From positions 49,493-113,492 of the forward strand of contig MU858171.1 of the NCBI GenBank assembly GCA_033297075.1: a stretch of 64,000 nucleotides of DNA. Reading direction: 5' to 3'. Source of the stretch: Rhypophila decipiens. Lineage: Eukaryota; Ascomycota; Sordariomycetes; Sordariales; Naviculisporaceae. Made by a program: the position numbers and the translations under genes. Positions 20,250 to 32,600 of this stretch are shown piece after piece. Each line of letters starts with the position of its first letter. Position 1 is the first letter of the stretch. The notes beneath the pieces are model-generated. The model saw only the letters and a list, made by a program, of their open reading frames with translations. It was not told the DNA's origin and searched no databases.

Positions 20250-21879
20250 TTATAGATGATATTTGAAGTCCAGAGCTCGATCGCCTGTCTTGACCTTCCT
20301 GTCATCGGCAATGTCGCCAGCCTCGATTCGTCTCTTCTTGTTGTTCAGTCTTCGAATGTAAAACCACTTTCCTGCAATAAGCACCTGAGCCAGACCTAGT
20401 GCGCCAACCGAAAAGCCGTTCCCAAGAAGATATGGAGGCGTTCGATATATCTGCCCCGCAACAATACCAGCAGTGTTGCCAATGGTTTGTTGAAACCCAA
20501 TGGCTGCCGCTCGGCGGTAATGCGGCGCAACATTGACATTCAACCACGTCAGGTTCAACCCTGGTCCGTTATAGACGGCAATGGCACAGAGAAATGTGCC
20601 AAAGAACTTGACCCCGTTCGCTGTAGGACATAGAATGAGGACGTAACCGACGATGCCAAAGATGTTGGCAAAAGCCACAAAGGGGCCTCGGATGCAGAGT
20701 CTGTCCGAGATGTAGGCAATGACAAGGAAGCAGATGCCCCCAAACATGTACACGGGAATGGTCAGATACTGTGACTGGAGCGTATCATATCCCATGGACT
20801 GAATAATGGATGGCAGGAAGGTGCTAAAGCCGTAAAGCAGAATATCCTGGCAGAACTGGATTGCACCGCTGCATGTTGTTCAGAATACGTTAGTCTTGCT
20901 CACGAACACGGCGGGATACTTGTAACCATACCTGATCCACATCTTGGGATCCTTGAGCTCAATGGTGATCTCCTCCCAGCTGAACTTCTCGCTCCCCATG
21001 TATTGTGCGCGCTGTGCAGCACGGACACGCATCATCCGTTTCTCCTCGTCGTTCAGAAAATACGCATTGGACGGGTCGTTGGGAAGTCCGAACCAGATGA
21101 CGAATCCGATCAAGACACTAAATATGCCTTCACTAGGGAGCCGATCAGCTATTAATCAATGCCCGACAACCCATTGCCCACGTAATCGCAACTCACATGA
21201 TGTATATCCATTTCCATCCCTGAAGGCCTGCTATCCCGTCCATCTTCAAGATAACATAAGCCAACAGCCCGCCGAAAGCGCCAGCAAGTGCCGTGCAGAC
21301 AAACAGATATGACACCCTCTTGGCCTGTTCGTCACGTTTATATACCATGGTGAGGTACAAGTTGAGTCCTGGGAAAAGGCCGCCCTCACAAGCGCCAAGA
21401 ACCAGTCGTGCAGCGTGCAAACCACCAGGAGAGGTGACAAATGCTGTAAAGACGGTCGTCAAGGACCAGACCACGCAGAGGGAAGTCAACAGGAACCGAG
21501 GGGTGAGCTTCTTGAGAAGTATCGACCACGGTGATTCGAAGGCGACGTAAGTCGCGTAGAAGATGGAAACGGCCGTCGAGAACTCGGCTGGTGAGGCTCC
21601 AATATCCTCGGGCATGCCGGCAATCTTGGCGTTGCCGATGTTGCTACGGTCGAGAAAGCACGACAGGTAGACAACCATGATGATGGGCACGAAGACAGAG
21701 TCAAGCTTCAGAAGGAGCTTACGTTCGGCGGCGGGGTCGAGGACTTCTTTTGCCAGAGTTTCCGAATGCAAATCCATGTCAGATCCAAATCTTGGGACCT
21801 GCTCCTTCGAGGAACTCTCATTTGCAAGCTGGGGATCCTGGATTCCCTTTGGTGGTTTCTGGGCCGCTGGAATATCCAT
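20250..21879 (-). CDS. MFS transporter, Dal5-like (anion:cation symporter family)
   Basis: Plasma-membrane transporter of the family that includes allantoate, nicotinate and related permeases. Three exons (21879-21197, 21132-20932, 20868-20250) give 500 residues. A cytosolic N-terminus is followed by about 12 membrane segments. Typical signatures are LSCFLDRSNIGNAKIAG after TM1, FESPWSILLKKLTPR in TM2-3, LGACEGGLFPGLNLYLTMVY in TM4, and GFQQTIGNTAGIVAGQIYR in TM10. The substrate is not determinable; carboxylates, ureides or vitamin-like anions are typical. The gene diverges from the Zn2Cys6 regulator gene at 23593. Confidence 0.9.
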
Positions 21880-23592
21880 TTTATTTGGTTCGATTGTGAT
21901 TTGTGACCAAGTTCGGGTTTGGCTTCTTCCGTCCGAGTTATGGAGTGGTTGGATGCGCTGGCCGGAGTCAGGAGGACTGAAGCAATAAACGCCGTGGCAA
22001 TGGAAGACGTTTATTCTATACCGGTGATAGAGTTGACTCCAAGGAGGTTTAAATCCACAGAATTACCGTTGAGTTAGGTCATATCCGTCAGGACCACACA
22101 TTCTCCTGGGACTATCTGCCCGACGTGAGGCGTAACGTCAAGCTATGGGATATACGGTGGGAGGTATGACGATATTGAACGCCGATCATCCCCCCAAAAT
22201 TTCTGTCGGTTGATAAGGCCATGGTCGTAAGACTGATACAACCCAGGAACTGGTTCGACCAAATTGGGCGTGAAACGAATTACATGCACCTCTAACAATA
22301 CCTAGATACACATATATTTAATATCTTAACATCGTCAATAGGACGAAAAATACGCAATAAAGGGAACCCTATGAGGAGGTAAGGCGTCTAGCTATTCTTT
22401 ACACGGCCTCGTGGATTATGGTGTTGTTGCACCTTAATTTCACATACCATGATTTTCGAACGAGTTACCCGCCTCAACAAACCACAGCTGCTGGAAACCT
22501 CCAACAGAGAAGACTCTTTGTAACTGATTACCAGATAACTCTGCTTTTGTACCGGGACATGGGAACTAACATACAGGTATTTTGGAAAAGTATTGAAGCC
22601 ATTGCAGACAGGGTATGGAACCTTTTCCTGTCCGCATGCATGTTGAGAGCTGGGATCATTGGCCAGCCAACCAGGGGAAAGAGATCGGGATGGTCCACCG
22701 ACGTCAACAGAACAGCACGTTGGAGAATCTCTCTTGGCGCCAAGACCAAGAACGCCCAATTCGCAACCTCGAAGACCCCGTCGTCGGGAGTAATATGCGC
22801 ACAAGTGAGAGATCGGACGTCCTTGGACCGCTGTGGAAGAGTAATTAGACGGGATTCAGCCTTCGTTAAATCTATATTAGTGATCAACAAGACCTTTGAG
22901 AAGGACAATCACCATCCTTTATCACTGTCGAGGCCTCCGTGAAGGTCGCCGCCCGCACCGTGACCCCGCAAGTCTTTATCCCAGCTGCCTAATCCCAACA
23001 CGGTTAGCCCGGTAAAGATAAGGATTTCCAAACCCAGGGGGCAGGAAATAGCCCCAGTGGCTGCTGAACTCGCCTGTACTCTCCCTGTACTCCGTTGACC
23101 TCGGTCAACCCCTTTGTTGTCGGTGGGCAACTTGCACGTCGGGCTCCGAGATTGAAACCCTGGAATGCATAATATTTCATCACTCGCAAACGTGCGGGTG
23201 AGGATTTGCCAAATAGACTGCGAAGGGCACTCGTACCTATCTTCCATGCACCATTGTCACATTGATGCAGCTGCAGCTGGTGGACAGCCACACCAAGCGC
23301 GGTGAACCAGTGCATGGCGTAGCACCAAGTCTCGGGAATCCCCTCCGCCCACACCTGCAGTGAGGGTGAGCGGCCTCACAGGCAGTCCTTGAGGCTCTGC
23401 GGGACAACTCCATCCCCACTTAAGGATCGCAAAGTACGTACTTCAGTTCTTCTGGAGTCGCCACCCCCTGAGTAACTGTTGATGCTGACTCTTATCCAGG
23501 ACTAGGGCTCGCAATCCGACAGCGGAGGCTACAAGTGGTGTTACATTCCGAGTTACTCCAGAGTCCAGACATCGATCTCGTCCAGTCACACG
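21880..23592. other. Long divergent intergenic region
   Basis: 1.7 kb between a transporter (minus) and a Zn2Cys6 regulator (plus). Frames in 22388-23419 lack motifs and overlap one another on both strands. It is read as regulatory and UTR sequence. Confidence 0.55.
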
Positions 23593-26223
23593 ATGGAGGA
23601 CGAAGAAATGAGTCCTGGGCTGCAATGCCAAGTTGATGTAGCCGACTCGATTACATCTTCCTCTCCACCCGATCACCCTTCAGTCCGGCCGGTTGCGTAA
23701 GTTCTCATATCCCTTAAGTTGCCCACACCAGAGCCAAACACTGATTAGTACATGGGGTAACTATGTTAGTTGCCTCTTGTGTCGAGGTCGCAAGTCTCAA
23801 TGTTCGAAAGACAAGCCCATGTGTGAGAGGTGCCGTAAGCACGGGCTCGAATGTGTTTATGAAGAAGCAAGAAAGATAACAGTCAACGAACTGTAAGTGT
23901 TTGTCAACCCATGTAAATTTGTCCCATAGGTACATAGGTACATGCTTACGAATGGCAACTCCATAGATATCTAAGGGAGCTGGAAGGAAAAGTGAAGAGA
24001 TACGAGAGCACTCTGGCCGAAAGACTGAAGAACTCGGAAAGGCTATCATATGAACGGAATACAAAAGGGCCAGGCCGTCGAACAGCGCGCCCACGAGCCG
24101 TAACAACTTCTCACCACAGCGCTTCCGGGCGGGACTGCATCCGGCAGGAAAGCGACGAGCAGGTTGAAGATGATCATGTGCTTCTTGGGCCCTTTACGCA
24201 GCTGAGCTTGGAAAGGCCGTCGACAAGCTTCAAAGGTCCGGGATCTTCTGACAATTTCCTCCGCAACGTCAGGCAAGTTTCGGGCGTGCCAGGGGACGAT
24301 GAGAGTCTCGACCTCAGTCCCAACTTTTACGATCCCGGTGCCCTACCATCAAGGCGCCTGTTGACCCTGAACCACGTTCGGCTACCTCCTCTCGACGTTG
24401 CCCGCCGCCTCTTCGCCGCTCAGTACACCTATATCGGCACCATATTTGCATTCACTGACCCGACCGCCTTCGACCAAGAGCTGATTGCTGCCTACCGCGG
24501 CCAGCCGGATCTCTCTGACAAAGATGCATGTCTTGGCTACGCCAAAGTGCTCATCACGCTTGCCTTTGGCCAGCTTTACTCTGTCAACCAGTGGATAGAT
24601 TTCAAGGGGCCCCCGGGCTTTGAGTATTTCACCCAAGCCTTGCAACTCCTTCCGGATCCCCACGAAGAAGGCTCGATACTCTGTGTCGAGACCCTGGCTT
24701 TGGTCGGGTACTTCATGCAGAACATGAACAGAAGAGATGTTGCCTTTTTGTACATCGGAATGGCGCTCCGCATGGCCATTTCCCTTGGCCTCCACCAAGA
24801 GGTCAAGTCATCTGCTAGTGACCAGTCCGGTCTGCATGACCTTGACGAGGCCGTGCGCGAGCATCGACGCCGCGTGTGGTGGAGTATATACAGCCTCGAC
24901 CGGATCCTTTCGGCCAAATCAGGAAACCCCATCACCATCCAAGATGAGGACATTGGGGTGGCCCTGCCATCCAAGCTACCCGGAGAAGCCGATTATTGTC
25001 CTGCTGTGGTCCTTAGACACTACACCCAGCTTTCACGGATCCTGGGGGACATCCACAAGTCCATTTACAGCTCGGGCAGACCATCCCCGGAGCCCAAGTC
25101 GGGCCGGCGCTTGATGGCTTCGGTGCAAAGCACCATCCGAGCCCTCTCGGAATGGAACCAGAAGCTCCCAGCTGAGCTGAGGTTCGAACCATCCAGGCTC
25201 AACACCAATCGTGAGAGCGTCAGCACATTCAGCCATTACTGCCAGTGCGTCAACATGACGGCACGCCCACTGTTCTTCCACGTCGTGCAAAAGAGACTGC
25301 GGGATATCCGGGCAAAAGGGCCCGAGGCGAAAGAGAAAGACTGGAAAGAGGGCCTTGGACAGACTACGGTCAGAATGATCGAGATGTGTGTCTCGGCTGC
25401 CCAGGATACAGTCCACATGATGACCATCGCCGCCAAACGTAATCTCGTGGCCACATACGGCTACATGGATGGCGAGCACATCTTCTCCGCCACCATCGTT
25501 CTCGTCATGATGTGTATCGCCTTCCCTGCAACCCCGGTCAACACAAAGGCCATGAATGATGGACTTGGCCTCCTTCGTGGTATGGCAGAGCGTGGGAATA
25601 GCCATATGGGGGCCAGGTATGAAATGCTGGCCCAGATTCGCTCCAGTGCAGTTCCCGGTGGGGATGAGCATCAGCATCAGCCTATATCTGTTTGGCCCCG
25701 AAACCTGGACATCTTCCCGGGCCCGACGACGCAAGACTTTGGCTTATCCTCACCCGATCTTTCAGGCGCGTGGTCCTTCGGTTACCAGTCGCCTTCGACC
25801 ACCAGTTTGCTCTCGGCACAGTTTGCCATGCTGGGCGGGCCTCTGTCGCCCGTCATGCCAGGTCCGAGCCCTCATAGACAAAGTGTAGGAGCGGCGAGTA
25901 GCCCAGAGGTGCTCGGAGCCGGACCATCAATGGCTCCTGGGACCGAGGATCAAGTGAATCATGATGCAGGTAGCTACGAACGGCTGGCCAACGGGAAACA
26001 GTATCCCGTCTTCAACATGGTTGATCACATGTACTTGGGAGGGGAAGAGTTGTACGACGAGTCTGCTAACACGGGAACAGACCTGATGCTCTGGGAGGAA
26101 GGCTTTGCTAACCCGGCCGCGGATTCTGGTTTCGATCTCACTCAGTTGACGCAGACAGGAGAGACGGATATCTTTTATCGAGGATGGCTGGGAGGCCATG
26201 AGCCACATGCCACTGGAGGTTAA
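23593..26223 (+). CDS. Zn2Cys6 transcription factor with fungal-specific domain
   Basis: Three exons: 23593-23696, 23770-23892 and 23967-26223, giving 827 residues. Splicing of intron 1 builds the zinc cluster: C-x2-C-x6-C-x6-C-x2-C-x6-C, starting ACLLCRGRK. A short coiled-coil-like helix (YLRELEGKVKRYESTLAERL) follows from exon 3. The middle holds the fungal-specific transcription factor domain (DVARRLFAAQYTY, LGYAKVLITLAFGQL, ALVGYFMQNMNRR, GMALRMAISLGLH, RRRVWWSIYSLDR). The C-terminus is Ser/Pro-rich and acidic, a plausible activation region. The pattern LFAAQYTYI...GLH is shared with regulators of carbon-source and secondary-metabolite genes. Targets are unknown; the divergent transporter at 20250-21879 is the obvious candidate. 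Confidence 0.92.
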
Positions 26224-27344
26224 TTTTGGTCCAACTCTCCTCATCTGCCGTCCAATTTCATGGTTTCTTTCTGGACACCGATAGCTTCGGTTCTCTGCGT
26301 AACTGGGTGTTTCTCAGACCTGACGAATAATGATACGAATTTCTGCCAATATATCCGTATACACCTACATGCCTTGTTGACTACTTGTCTTGACAGTGTG
26401 CACCTCTGAGCGAACAAGAAAGATTATATCAGGCTAAAGCTTGGTCGTTTCCAGGTAGGAGATTACAATACAGTCCTAGAAGCAGTTAACGTGACATTGA
26501 CAAGGTTCGGCTGCAGGAATATTGCGACGGATAAATGCTTGATGGTTGGGAGAACGATGTCATTTCAGCAATTAAGCAACAATTGGCGGCACGCTAAGAG
26601 TACTAAGCTCCCTAAGCTTTATCCCGAAGGGTTTTGCTGACACAATAAAACCCAAATAAGACCCAAGAAAGAGTCCAAGAACTTACCGCCCTCCCAAAAC
26701 TGGCTACACGTGAGGCAATGGATTTGTGCATGCGTTGACAACTCCTCACCATTATGAGGCCATGTCAAAGTATTCTTGCTGTTCAGACCCGTTTGTCAAA
26801 CCATTTCAACACCGCCCCTTCATCTGACGCGGCACAACTTTGAGCCAAGACGGACCAAGGCGGCAACACCTGAAAGGAAGGCAAAGAAAGTAACATGGAG
26901 TATATTGCGCTGTTGTCATCCGTGTGTCGGAGTGAGACATTTGCTCTACCTTGTGCAATCTTGAGCTTGATTCCTCTTTGAAACCCAATGGAATAATCGC
27001 TCAGCGTTACACCTTGAACACATCACGCACATGCCGATCGAAGGACTGAACAAGGCTTATATTACCAAAGACTTGGCCGTCATTTAAGCATAAATTCTTG
27101 ATGAGGCGATTCTGAGCTGATAGGTTGACATACACAGTCCGTCTCTGCTGCCGCTGCATGGCTTTGATGTGCTCATCTTGGCGCCTTGGTGTTTCGGTCG
27201 ATCACATATGTCAAGACCCAGCCAAGCGCGAGGGACTTTAGGGATGCCTATAAGAAGGGCCTGGGTTCCATGAGTCTCTCTGCCATCCGTCTGTCTTGTT
27301 CGGGGCAACACGACTGAGAGACTTCCTCTCACTACCGGACAACA
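26224..27344. other. Intergenic, no gene supported
   Basis: 3' side of the regulator gene and promoter of the small Cys-rich protein. A TATA-like CTATAAG lies near 27247, about 100 bases before the next ATG. Nothing else is recognised. Confidence 0.55.
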
Positions 27345-27590
27345 ATGTGGCTCACCAAAGTCTCCCTCTCGCTGTTGGCCGTTGTTGCCATTGCCTCAGC
27401 TCAATCCACGGGATCTTGCACGGTCGGCGCTTCAGCTCCACACCCGGACCCGGAACCACCTTACACGGGACCTTGCACGGTCGACGCCTGCGGAGCGGAA
27501 GGAAAAGTCTGCAAAAGGGGCTGGCTCTGCGTTGCGTGGCCGAGTTCCAACCCGCCAGAACGAAAGGGCTGCGTTTGCACCTATGGCTAA
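27345..27590 (+). CDS. Very small secreted cysteine-rich protein
   Basis: A single exon of 81 residues. The signal peptide (MWLTKVSLSLLAVVAIASA) leaves a mature chain of about 62 residues with seven cysteines. The mature part begins with an internal duplication, GSCTVGAS then GPCTVDAC, separated by a Pro-rich PHPDPEPPYT. The C-terminal portion KVCKRGWLCVAW...KGCVCTYG looks like a compact disulfide-bonded fold. No family is recognised. Length, signal peptide and Cys content make it an effector or antimicrobial-like candidate. The odd number of cysteines leaves one unpaired or dimer-forming. Confidence 0.75.
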   Translation: MWLTKVSLSLLAVVAIASAQSTGSCTVGASAPHPDPEPPYTGPCTVDACGAEGKVCKRGWLCVAWPSSNPPERKGCVCTYG

Positions 27591-28457
27591 CAGGCCCACC
27601 GTTTGACCTCCTCTGGTATGATGTGTAACTATCATTGGGTCTACCGATCCGTTTCTCGAGAGCCATGCTGACATGTGCTTTTAGTGTATGAACCTAACGA
27701 TGGGCGTCAACCTTGGCGGAAATCGACGGACCGTGTTACTCAACCACGAGCAACTATGGCATGATATGATGAAGTGATGATTGTGGTGGCCTGGGTTATA
27801 TGAGGTCCTGAAGTGAACCTGGAAGGAGCAAAGCGTCAGATGCAGTTATGAAGTCTGGCGTCAGATCATTCTCAGTGCACCACTTGCATAATACTACATA
27901 CTTGCAAGATACCACTGGCAGTTTCTCAACGAGGTTGTTTGCAAGAATTAGTAAACTTTGATCGCGCATGTAACGTGAGCATCCGAATATCATACAGTAT
28001 CCGTATCAGTAGTGTACATACACACAATTCCCAATAAGGGCCGCTGGTCTAGTGGTCTAGTGTACATACAATGTATCGATACCTCCATGTCGTATCATAT
28101 CGTTTTCGGCTTATCTCTTATCAGCGAAGTTCGGGGTGGGTCGCCGGTTTGTTCTGCCTGCTCTCACCGATTAGGTCCCCCTGTCAGCACACCAATGGAT
28201 CAGAACGGGAGATTAAGCTACCCGGAGCTGACAACATGAACTTCGAATTGTATCGCCAAACCATCCCGCCCTGGATGCGCCTCGTCGCAGAGCCTCGTCT
28301 TACAAGTGCAACGTGATGGTCTAGGTTTTCCTCGGCCCTCTGTATCTACCTAAGATGGCTTCCAAAGTCGATGGGCCCCCGGTTCCCAGGTGTTCCATTC
28401 TTCAATTGCCACAAACCTTGGACCGATCACTTTTGTTCCAAACGGCACTTTTGAACA
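27591..28457. other. Intergenic, no gene supported
   Basis: Short ORFs only. A tRNA-like GGTCTAGTGGTCTAG near 28045 does not fold into a tRNA. Confidence 0.55.
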
Positions 28458-29363
28458 ATGTCGAGGATCTCAGGCTTCAACAAGAACACTTTGACGACGG
28501 GTCCTCTCGTCCGACTGGCAGCCCGCTCGAACGCCCTCGGCGGACCAACGTCTGGTCTTGCCCCGTCCTACCTCCAAGCGAACCTGATTGTCCTTCCACG
28601 ACGATACGCCCATGACTTCCGTCTCCTTTGCGCTCGTAACCCCGTCCCTTGCCCGTTGCTCGCCGAGTCGGCGCACCCCGGCGCATTCGACAAACTCAAG
28701 TCGTACATCCGACACGACCATAGCTCGTCCTCTCACCCCGCAGCGGTTGACATTGACCTGCGTCGTGACGCTCCCAGATACCTTGTTTACCGCGACGGCG
28801 AGCTTCACGCCCAGACACAGGATATTTGCGCAGAGTGGCAGGATGATGACCATGTTGGCTTCCTTATCGGGTGCAGCTACAGCTTCGAAGGCGCATTGGC
28901 CGATGCCGGCCTCCCTCCACGTCACGTCGTCCAAGATCGCAACGTCCCCATGTACCGAACCGATATTCCGCTGTGTCCATCTGGGGTCTTTTCCGGTGGA
29001 ACATACGTTGTTAGCATGAGGCCATACAAGCCCGAGGACATCGAGAAAGTGCGGGAGATTACGCAGCGGTTCACTACGACGCATGGTGAGCCGATTGCCT
29101 GGGGCTGGGAGGCGGCGGCAAGATTGGGTATCCAGAACATCGCATCTCCCGAATGGGGGGACGCCCCCCGCCAGCTTGACGGACAAGGGGAGTTTGGCGA
29201 AGACGCCGATGAGGGCTATATTCCAGTCTTCTGGGGCTGTGGAGTCACGCCTCAGGAAGCGGTTATGCGTGCTGAGCTGAAGGGGACCATCATGGGCCAT
29301 GCTCCTGGCCATATGATTGTGCTTGACGTGCAGGAACATCAAGTATTTGGAGCTGCTACCTGA
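28458..29363 (+). CDS. DUF1445 family (D-glutamate cyclase-like / putative hydro-lyase)
   Basis: A single exon of 301 residues covering the whole DUF1445 domain. Motifs: TSGLAPSYLQANLIVLP near residue 31, CARNPVPCPLL, DHVGFLIGCSYSFEGAL, GTYVVSMRP, and VFWGCGVTPQEAV with GHAPGHMIVLD at the end. Bacterial and mitochondrial relatives are called putative hydro-lyases, and vertebrate relatives act as D-glutamate cyclases, converting D-glutamate to 5-oxo-D-proline. That activity is known for relatives, not shown here. No clear targeting peptide is visible, though the N-terminus is Arg/Asn-rich. There is no operon-like partner nearby. Confidence 0.88.
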   Translation: MSRISGFNKNTLTTGPLVRLAARSNALGGPTSGLAPSYLQANLIVLPRRYAHDFRLLCARNPVPCPLLAESAHPGAFDKLKSYIRHDHSSSSHPAAVDIDLRRDAPRYLVYRDGELHAQTQDICAEWQDDDHVGFLIGCSYSFEGALADAGLPPRHVVQDRNVPMYRTDIPLCPSGVFSGGTYVVSMRPYKPEDIEKVREITQRFTTTHGEPIAWGWEAAARLGIQNIASPEWGDAPRQLDGQGEFGEDADEGYIPVFWGCGVTPQEAVMRAELKGTIMGHAPGHMIVLDVQEHQVFGAAT

Positions 29364-29461
29364 AACACCAGACGTCATGAACCTCTCTCGTTGGTGATTT
29401 AAGTAAATACTCAATTCTAAGGGCTAAAGTACACAAGTACTTGCTTTCACACTGCCCCCCA

Positions 29462-30849
29462 CTAACGGCGGTCATTTAACTTGTTCACCTCCTTGGCGTG
29501 CTGGTAAACGAGGGTCTGAGCCTCAGCATCATCCAAGAAGATGGTGAAACCGTCATCGTGGTTCCGCCCGTACGAGTACTTGGAGTATCCGTATTGCCAG
29601 TACATATCACCACCCAGCTTCTCTTCAACGCCAATGCTCTGCCATTTGCCCAGCACTTCGGTCCTCGTCTCGGGGAAGACCTTGCCGGTGTTTTGAAGGC
29701 GGGCCTCGGGGGTCAGCCAGCCATACTCCTCATGAACGACGGGTTTCTTGGCCTTGCGCCCCGATGCAGCGTGGTCACGGATCCACTGGTTCGTCCACTC
29801 GATGGTCTTGCTCCACCAGTCAGGGTACGAGTGAAAGACGCCAAAGTCGATGCTTGGGAGCGAGAGCTCGTGGTCGAAATCTCCGCCATCGGCCCCGTTG
29901 TAAGCCCAGTCGCTGGACTGGACGTTGAAACCGCCCTCGCCACCCCAGGTCACGAGGTGATCCTTGTCGAGGCTCTTGATGTAGCTGCTCATCTCGTCCA
30001 CCCAGGCGGACAGAACAGCCGGGTTGCAGCCGCTGGGACTGCGTGGAAGGTTGCGTTGCCCGTCGGCGCCGCAACGGGGCTCGTTTGCGAGCTCCCAGGC
30101 CATGACGGCTGGAGAGTCTTTGTACCGGGTGACCATCTGCCTGACATAGGCCTTGAACGCCTCCTTGATCCTCGGAACCGTGTAGAACTAGGCACAGAGT
30201 CAGTACCCAAGGACCACATGACACCGCGTTTGAAGTGCCGTCTTACATCATCGTGATACTTTCCGCCCAGATTCACGGTATATACATCCATGCCGCCATA
30301 GTCGGCCCAGTTGTTGGTCAGAGCGACAACAAGCTTGATGCCCGTCTTGAGCGCCGCGTTGACCACCTTGTCGAAAGGGGCCACGTTGATGGTTGCAGTG
30401 CCATTGGGCTCGAACCATTGGAACACGACCTCTGTCCCGCCAGCGCCCTCTCCGCCGTAGTTTGGCAGGCCGTTGGGGTTGTGGGTACGGTTCTTGTCGT
30501 TGAAGCCCCAGGTGCGGAAGACCGAGAGGCCCGCATCCTTGGCAGCCTTCATGCCCTTTTCGACATCTTGCTGGTTCTACACCATGGCCATCAAGCTGGT
30601 TAGCGATGTTGTCTTGGCCCGTCCTGGCACAGCGGGATCAAGACTTACTCCATTGAAGGGGAAGTAGTAGGCATTGGAGCCTGCAAAGTAAAAGTCCTTG
30701 CCGTCGAGCTTGAACTTTTCTCCGTCCACGGAAACAAATCCGGGTCTCGAGGCTTTGCATCGTTGATGAGGAGGTCTACCGCCGGGGGCTCCCAATACTC
30801 CGCCGGCCAGGAGCCCAAGAGAGAGGAACTGAGAAATGGTGACGCGCAT
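29462..30849 (-). CDS. Endo-1,4-beta-mannanase, GH5 (subfamily 7-like)
   Basis: Secreted hydrolase of mannan and galactomannan. Exons 30849-30649, 30576-30247 and 30187-29462 give 418 residues. A signal peptide ([20 protein letters not shown]) and a short basic linker precede the TIM barrel ([20 protein letters not shown]). The acid/base glutamate lies in ELANEPRC and the nucleophile in VVHEEYGW. Other barrel signatures are VFRTWGFND and GGEGGFNV. There is no CBM1. The start at 30849 is chosen for the signal peptide; the frame is open further upstream. Intron phases agree at both junctions (FNG/NQQD and YHDD/FYTV). Confidence 0.92.
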
Positions 30850-31426
30850 TGTGGTCAAACCAAGTGAATGGGTGACTCGGCTCGTGTGGGATGCTGAGAA
30901 GAGAGCATCAGGGAACATCAAGGACGAACATGACGGAGGTCCTGTATTTAACATGATCCCATTCCCATCTTCAACTTTACCTCAACGGCTGACGGAGATT
31001 GTTGAGCCGCCTGCCAGGGGTTCGGTTCTTGGCAATCACGAGGAACTTGCGAGATGCCCAGATGATGGGTAACGCACCCTTCGGGTTAAAACGACTGGTA
31101 CATGCTGGATCCGGCGGCTCGGTGGGAGCTGGGCGAGGTTTACCCGAAACGTCAATTCGGAGCTCTTCCGACCGCCCACCCAAGAAGGCCAGAAAAAGAC
31201 CCGCCAATGACAGGGGTTGAATCGAGCTGGACTGTGGGACCATTAGCGAGCGAGAGAAAACAAAACAAAACAAGGAGCACGTTATGAAGGGGTGATGCGA
31301 CTGGTGTCAAGATAGCTTCAAGAAAAGGAGGGGAATCTCATCTATTATTATCCGTCTAGTTCTTTGGCCCATCTAATCTAAACCTGTAACCAAAGGCATC
31401 ATTATCAAGCACCTGCCGTGAGGTAA
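30850..31426. other. Intergenic, no gene supported
   Basis: Promoter of the mannanase gene and 3' side of the alcohol dehydrogenase gene. Confidence 0.6.
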
Positions 31427-32600
31427 TTACAACTTCCCGTGCACCGACCCGTTTTCCCCCTGGGGCTCACTCACGAGCACAAAGCGATATCTCGGCTTTC
31501 CGGCCTCAAAGTCCAAGAGGGCCTTGTTGGCGTCCTTCATGGGGATCTCCTGGATCCAACTCCTGACATTCTTGTCGGCCGCGAGCTGGAACATCTCCCT
31601 GATGTCATTGGGAGACCCAATTAGCGAGCCTGTAATCTTCAAGCGCTTGAAGATGAGAGGGAACTGCTGGATGGTGGGCAGTCCGTCCTCAGGAGCGCCG
31701 ACCTGGACAAAGGTACCATCAAGACGGAGAAGAGAGAGGTAGTCCATGATGGGCATTTTTGTGGACGAGACGGTGCAAATGATGAGGTCGAGCGTAGAAG
31801 CATGCTTCTTGGCCCATTTCTCATCCTCATCCGTCGCGATGAAGTCATCAGCGCCCATCTTGAGAGCATCCTCCTTCTTGCTTGATGTCCGCGAGACGAC
31901 AACAACCTTGTCAGCTCCGAGGGCCTTGGCCCACATGACACCAAAGTGACCGAGCCCGCCCAATCCGATGATTCCGACCGTCTTTCCGGGACCAGCGCCG
32001 TGGAACTTGAGAGGTGCGTACGTCGTCACACCGCCGCAAAGCATGGGTGCTGCCTCGGCAGATGGGAGATTGTCGGGAATCTTGACGGCGAATCTGGCGG
32101 GGACGCGGTTGTAGGTTGCATATCCACCATACGATTTGCCACCGTTGGCGTAGATGCCGTTGTAGGTACCAGTGTGTTGCTTGGGGCAATAGTTTTCCAT
32201 GCCCGACGCGCAAGCCTCGCAGTCTCCCTTGCGACCGACACAGGACTCGCTCTGGGCACCGACACCGGCTCTGTCACCGACCTTCAAGTGCTTCACCTCT
32301 GAGCCCACACGGACGACATGGCCAACAATCTCGTGGCCGACGCAGCATGGGTAGTTGGTTGGCCCCTTGAGTTATTTGATGTTAGCTGAATGGCCTTTCC
32401 AACTTGAAAATTGGAGAACCTACCCATCCACTTCGAAGAGTGTGAAGATCGCTCCCGCACACACCGCAGTGTGTGATCTTGATGTCGACATCCGTCTCCT
32501 CCCAGGACTTGGGCTCGAATTCGCCCCACTGCATCTTGCCGTCGGCAGCAGAGGCATCGAGGCCGAGCCAGCCTTCAAACTTGTAATCTGTCGCCGCCAT
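31427..32600 (-). CDS. Zinc-dependent NADP(H) alcohol dehydrogenase (ADH6 / cinnamyl-type)
   Basis: Medium-chain dehydrogenase reducing aldehydes to alcohols in the cytosol. Exons 32600-32424 and 32365-31427 give 371 residues. The catalytic zinc site starts at CGVCGSDLH and continues with the GHE motif (CCVGHEIVGHV) completed by splicing. Four structural-zinc cysteines lie between SCVGRKGDCEAC and NYC. The nucleotide-binding motif is GLGGLGHFGV. It resembles yeast Adh6p, which acts on cinnamaldehyde, veratraldehyde and furfural. A role in handling plant-derived aromatic aldehydes would fit the surrounding CAZymes but is inference. A TATA-like element lies near 32770-32780. Confidence 0.92.

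Noticed and set aside
22388..22942. Overlapping 120-170-codon frames on both strands
   Set aside because: Frames on opposite strands of the same stretch, none with recognisable domains or codon pattern.
28040..28075. tRNA-like GGTCTAGTGGTCTAG
   Set aside because: No acceptor or T-arm partner; it cannot fold into a tRNA.
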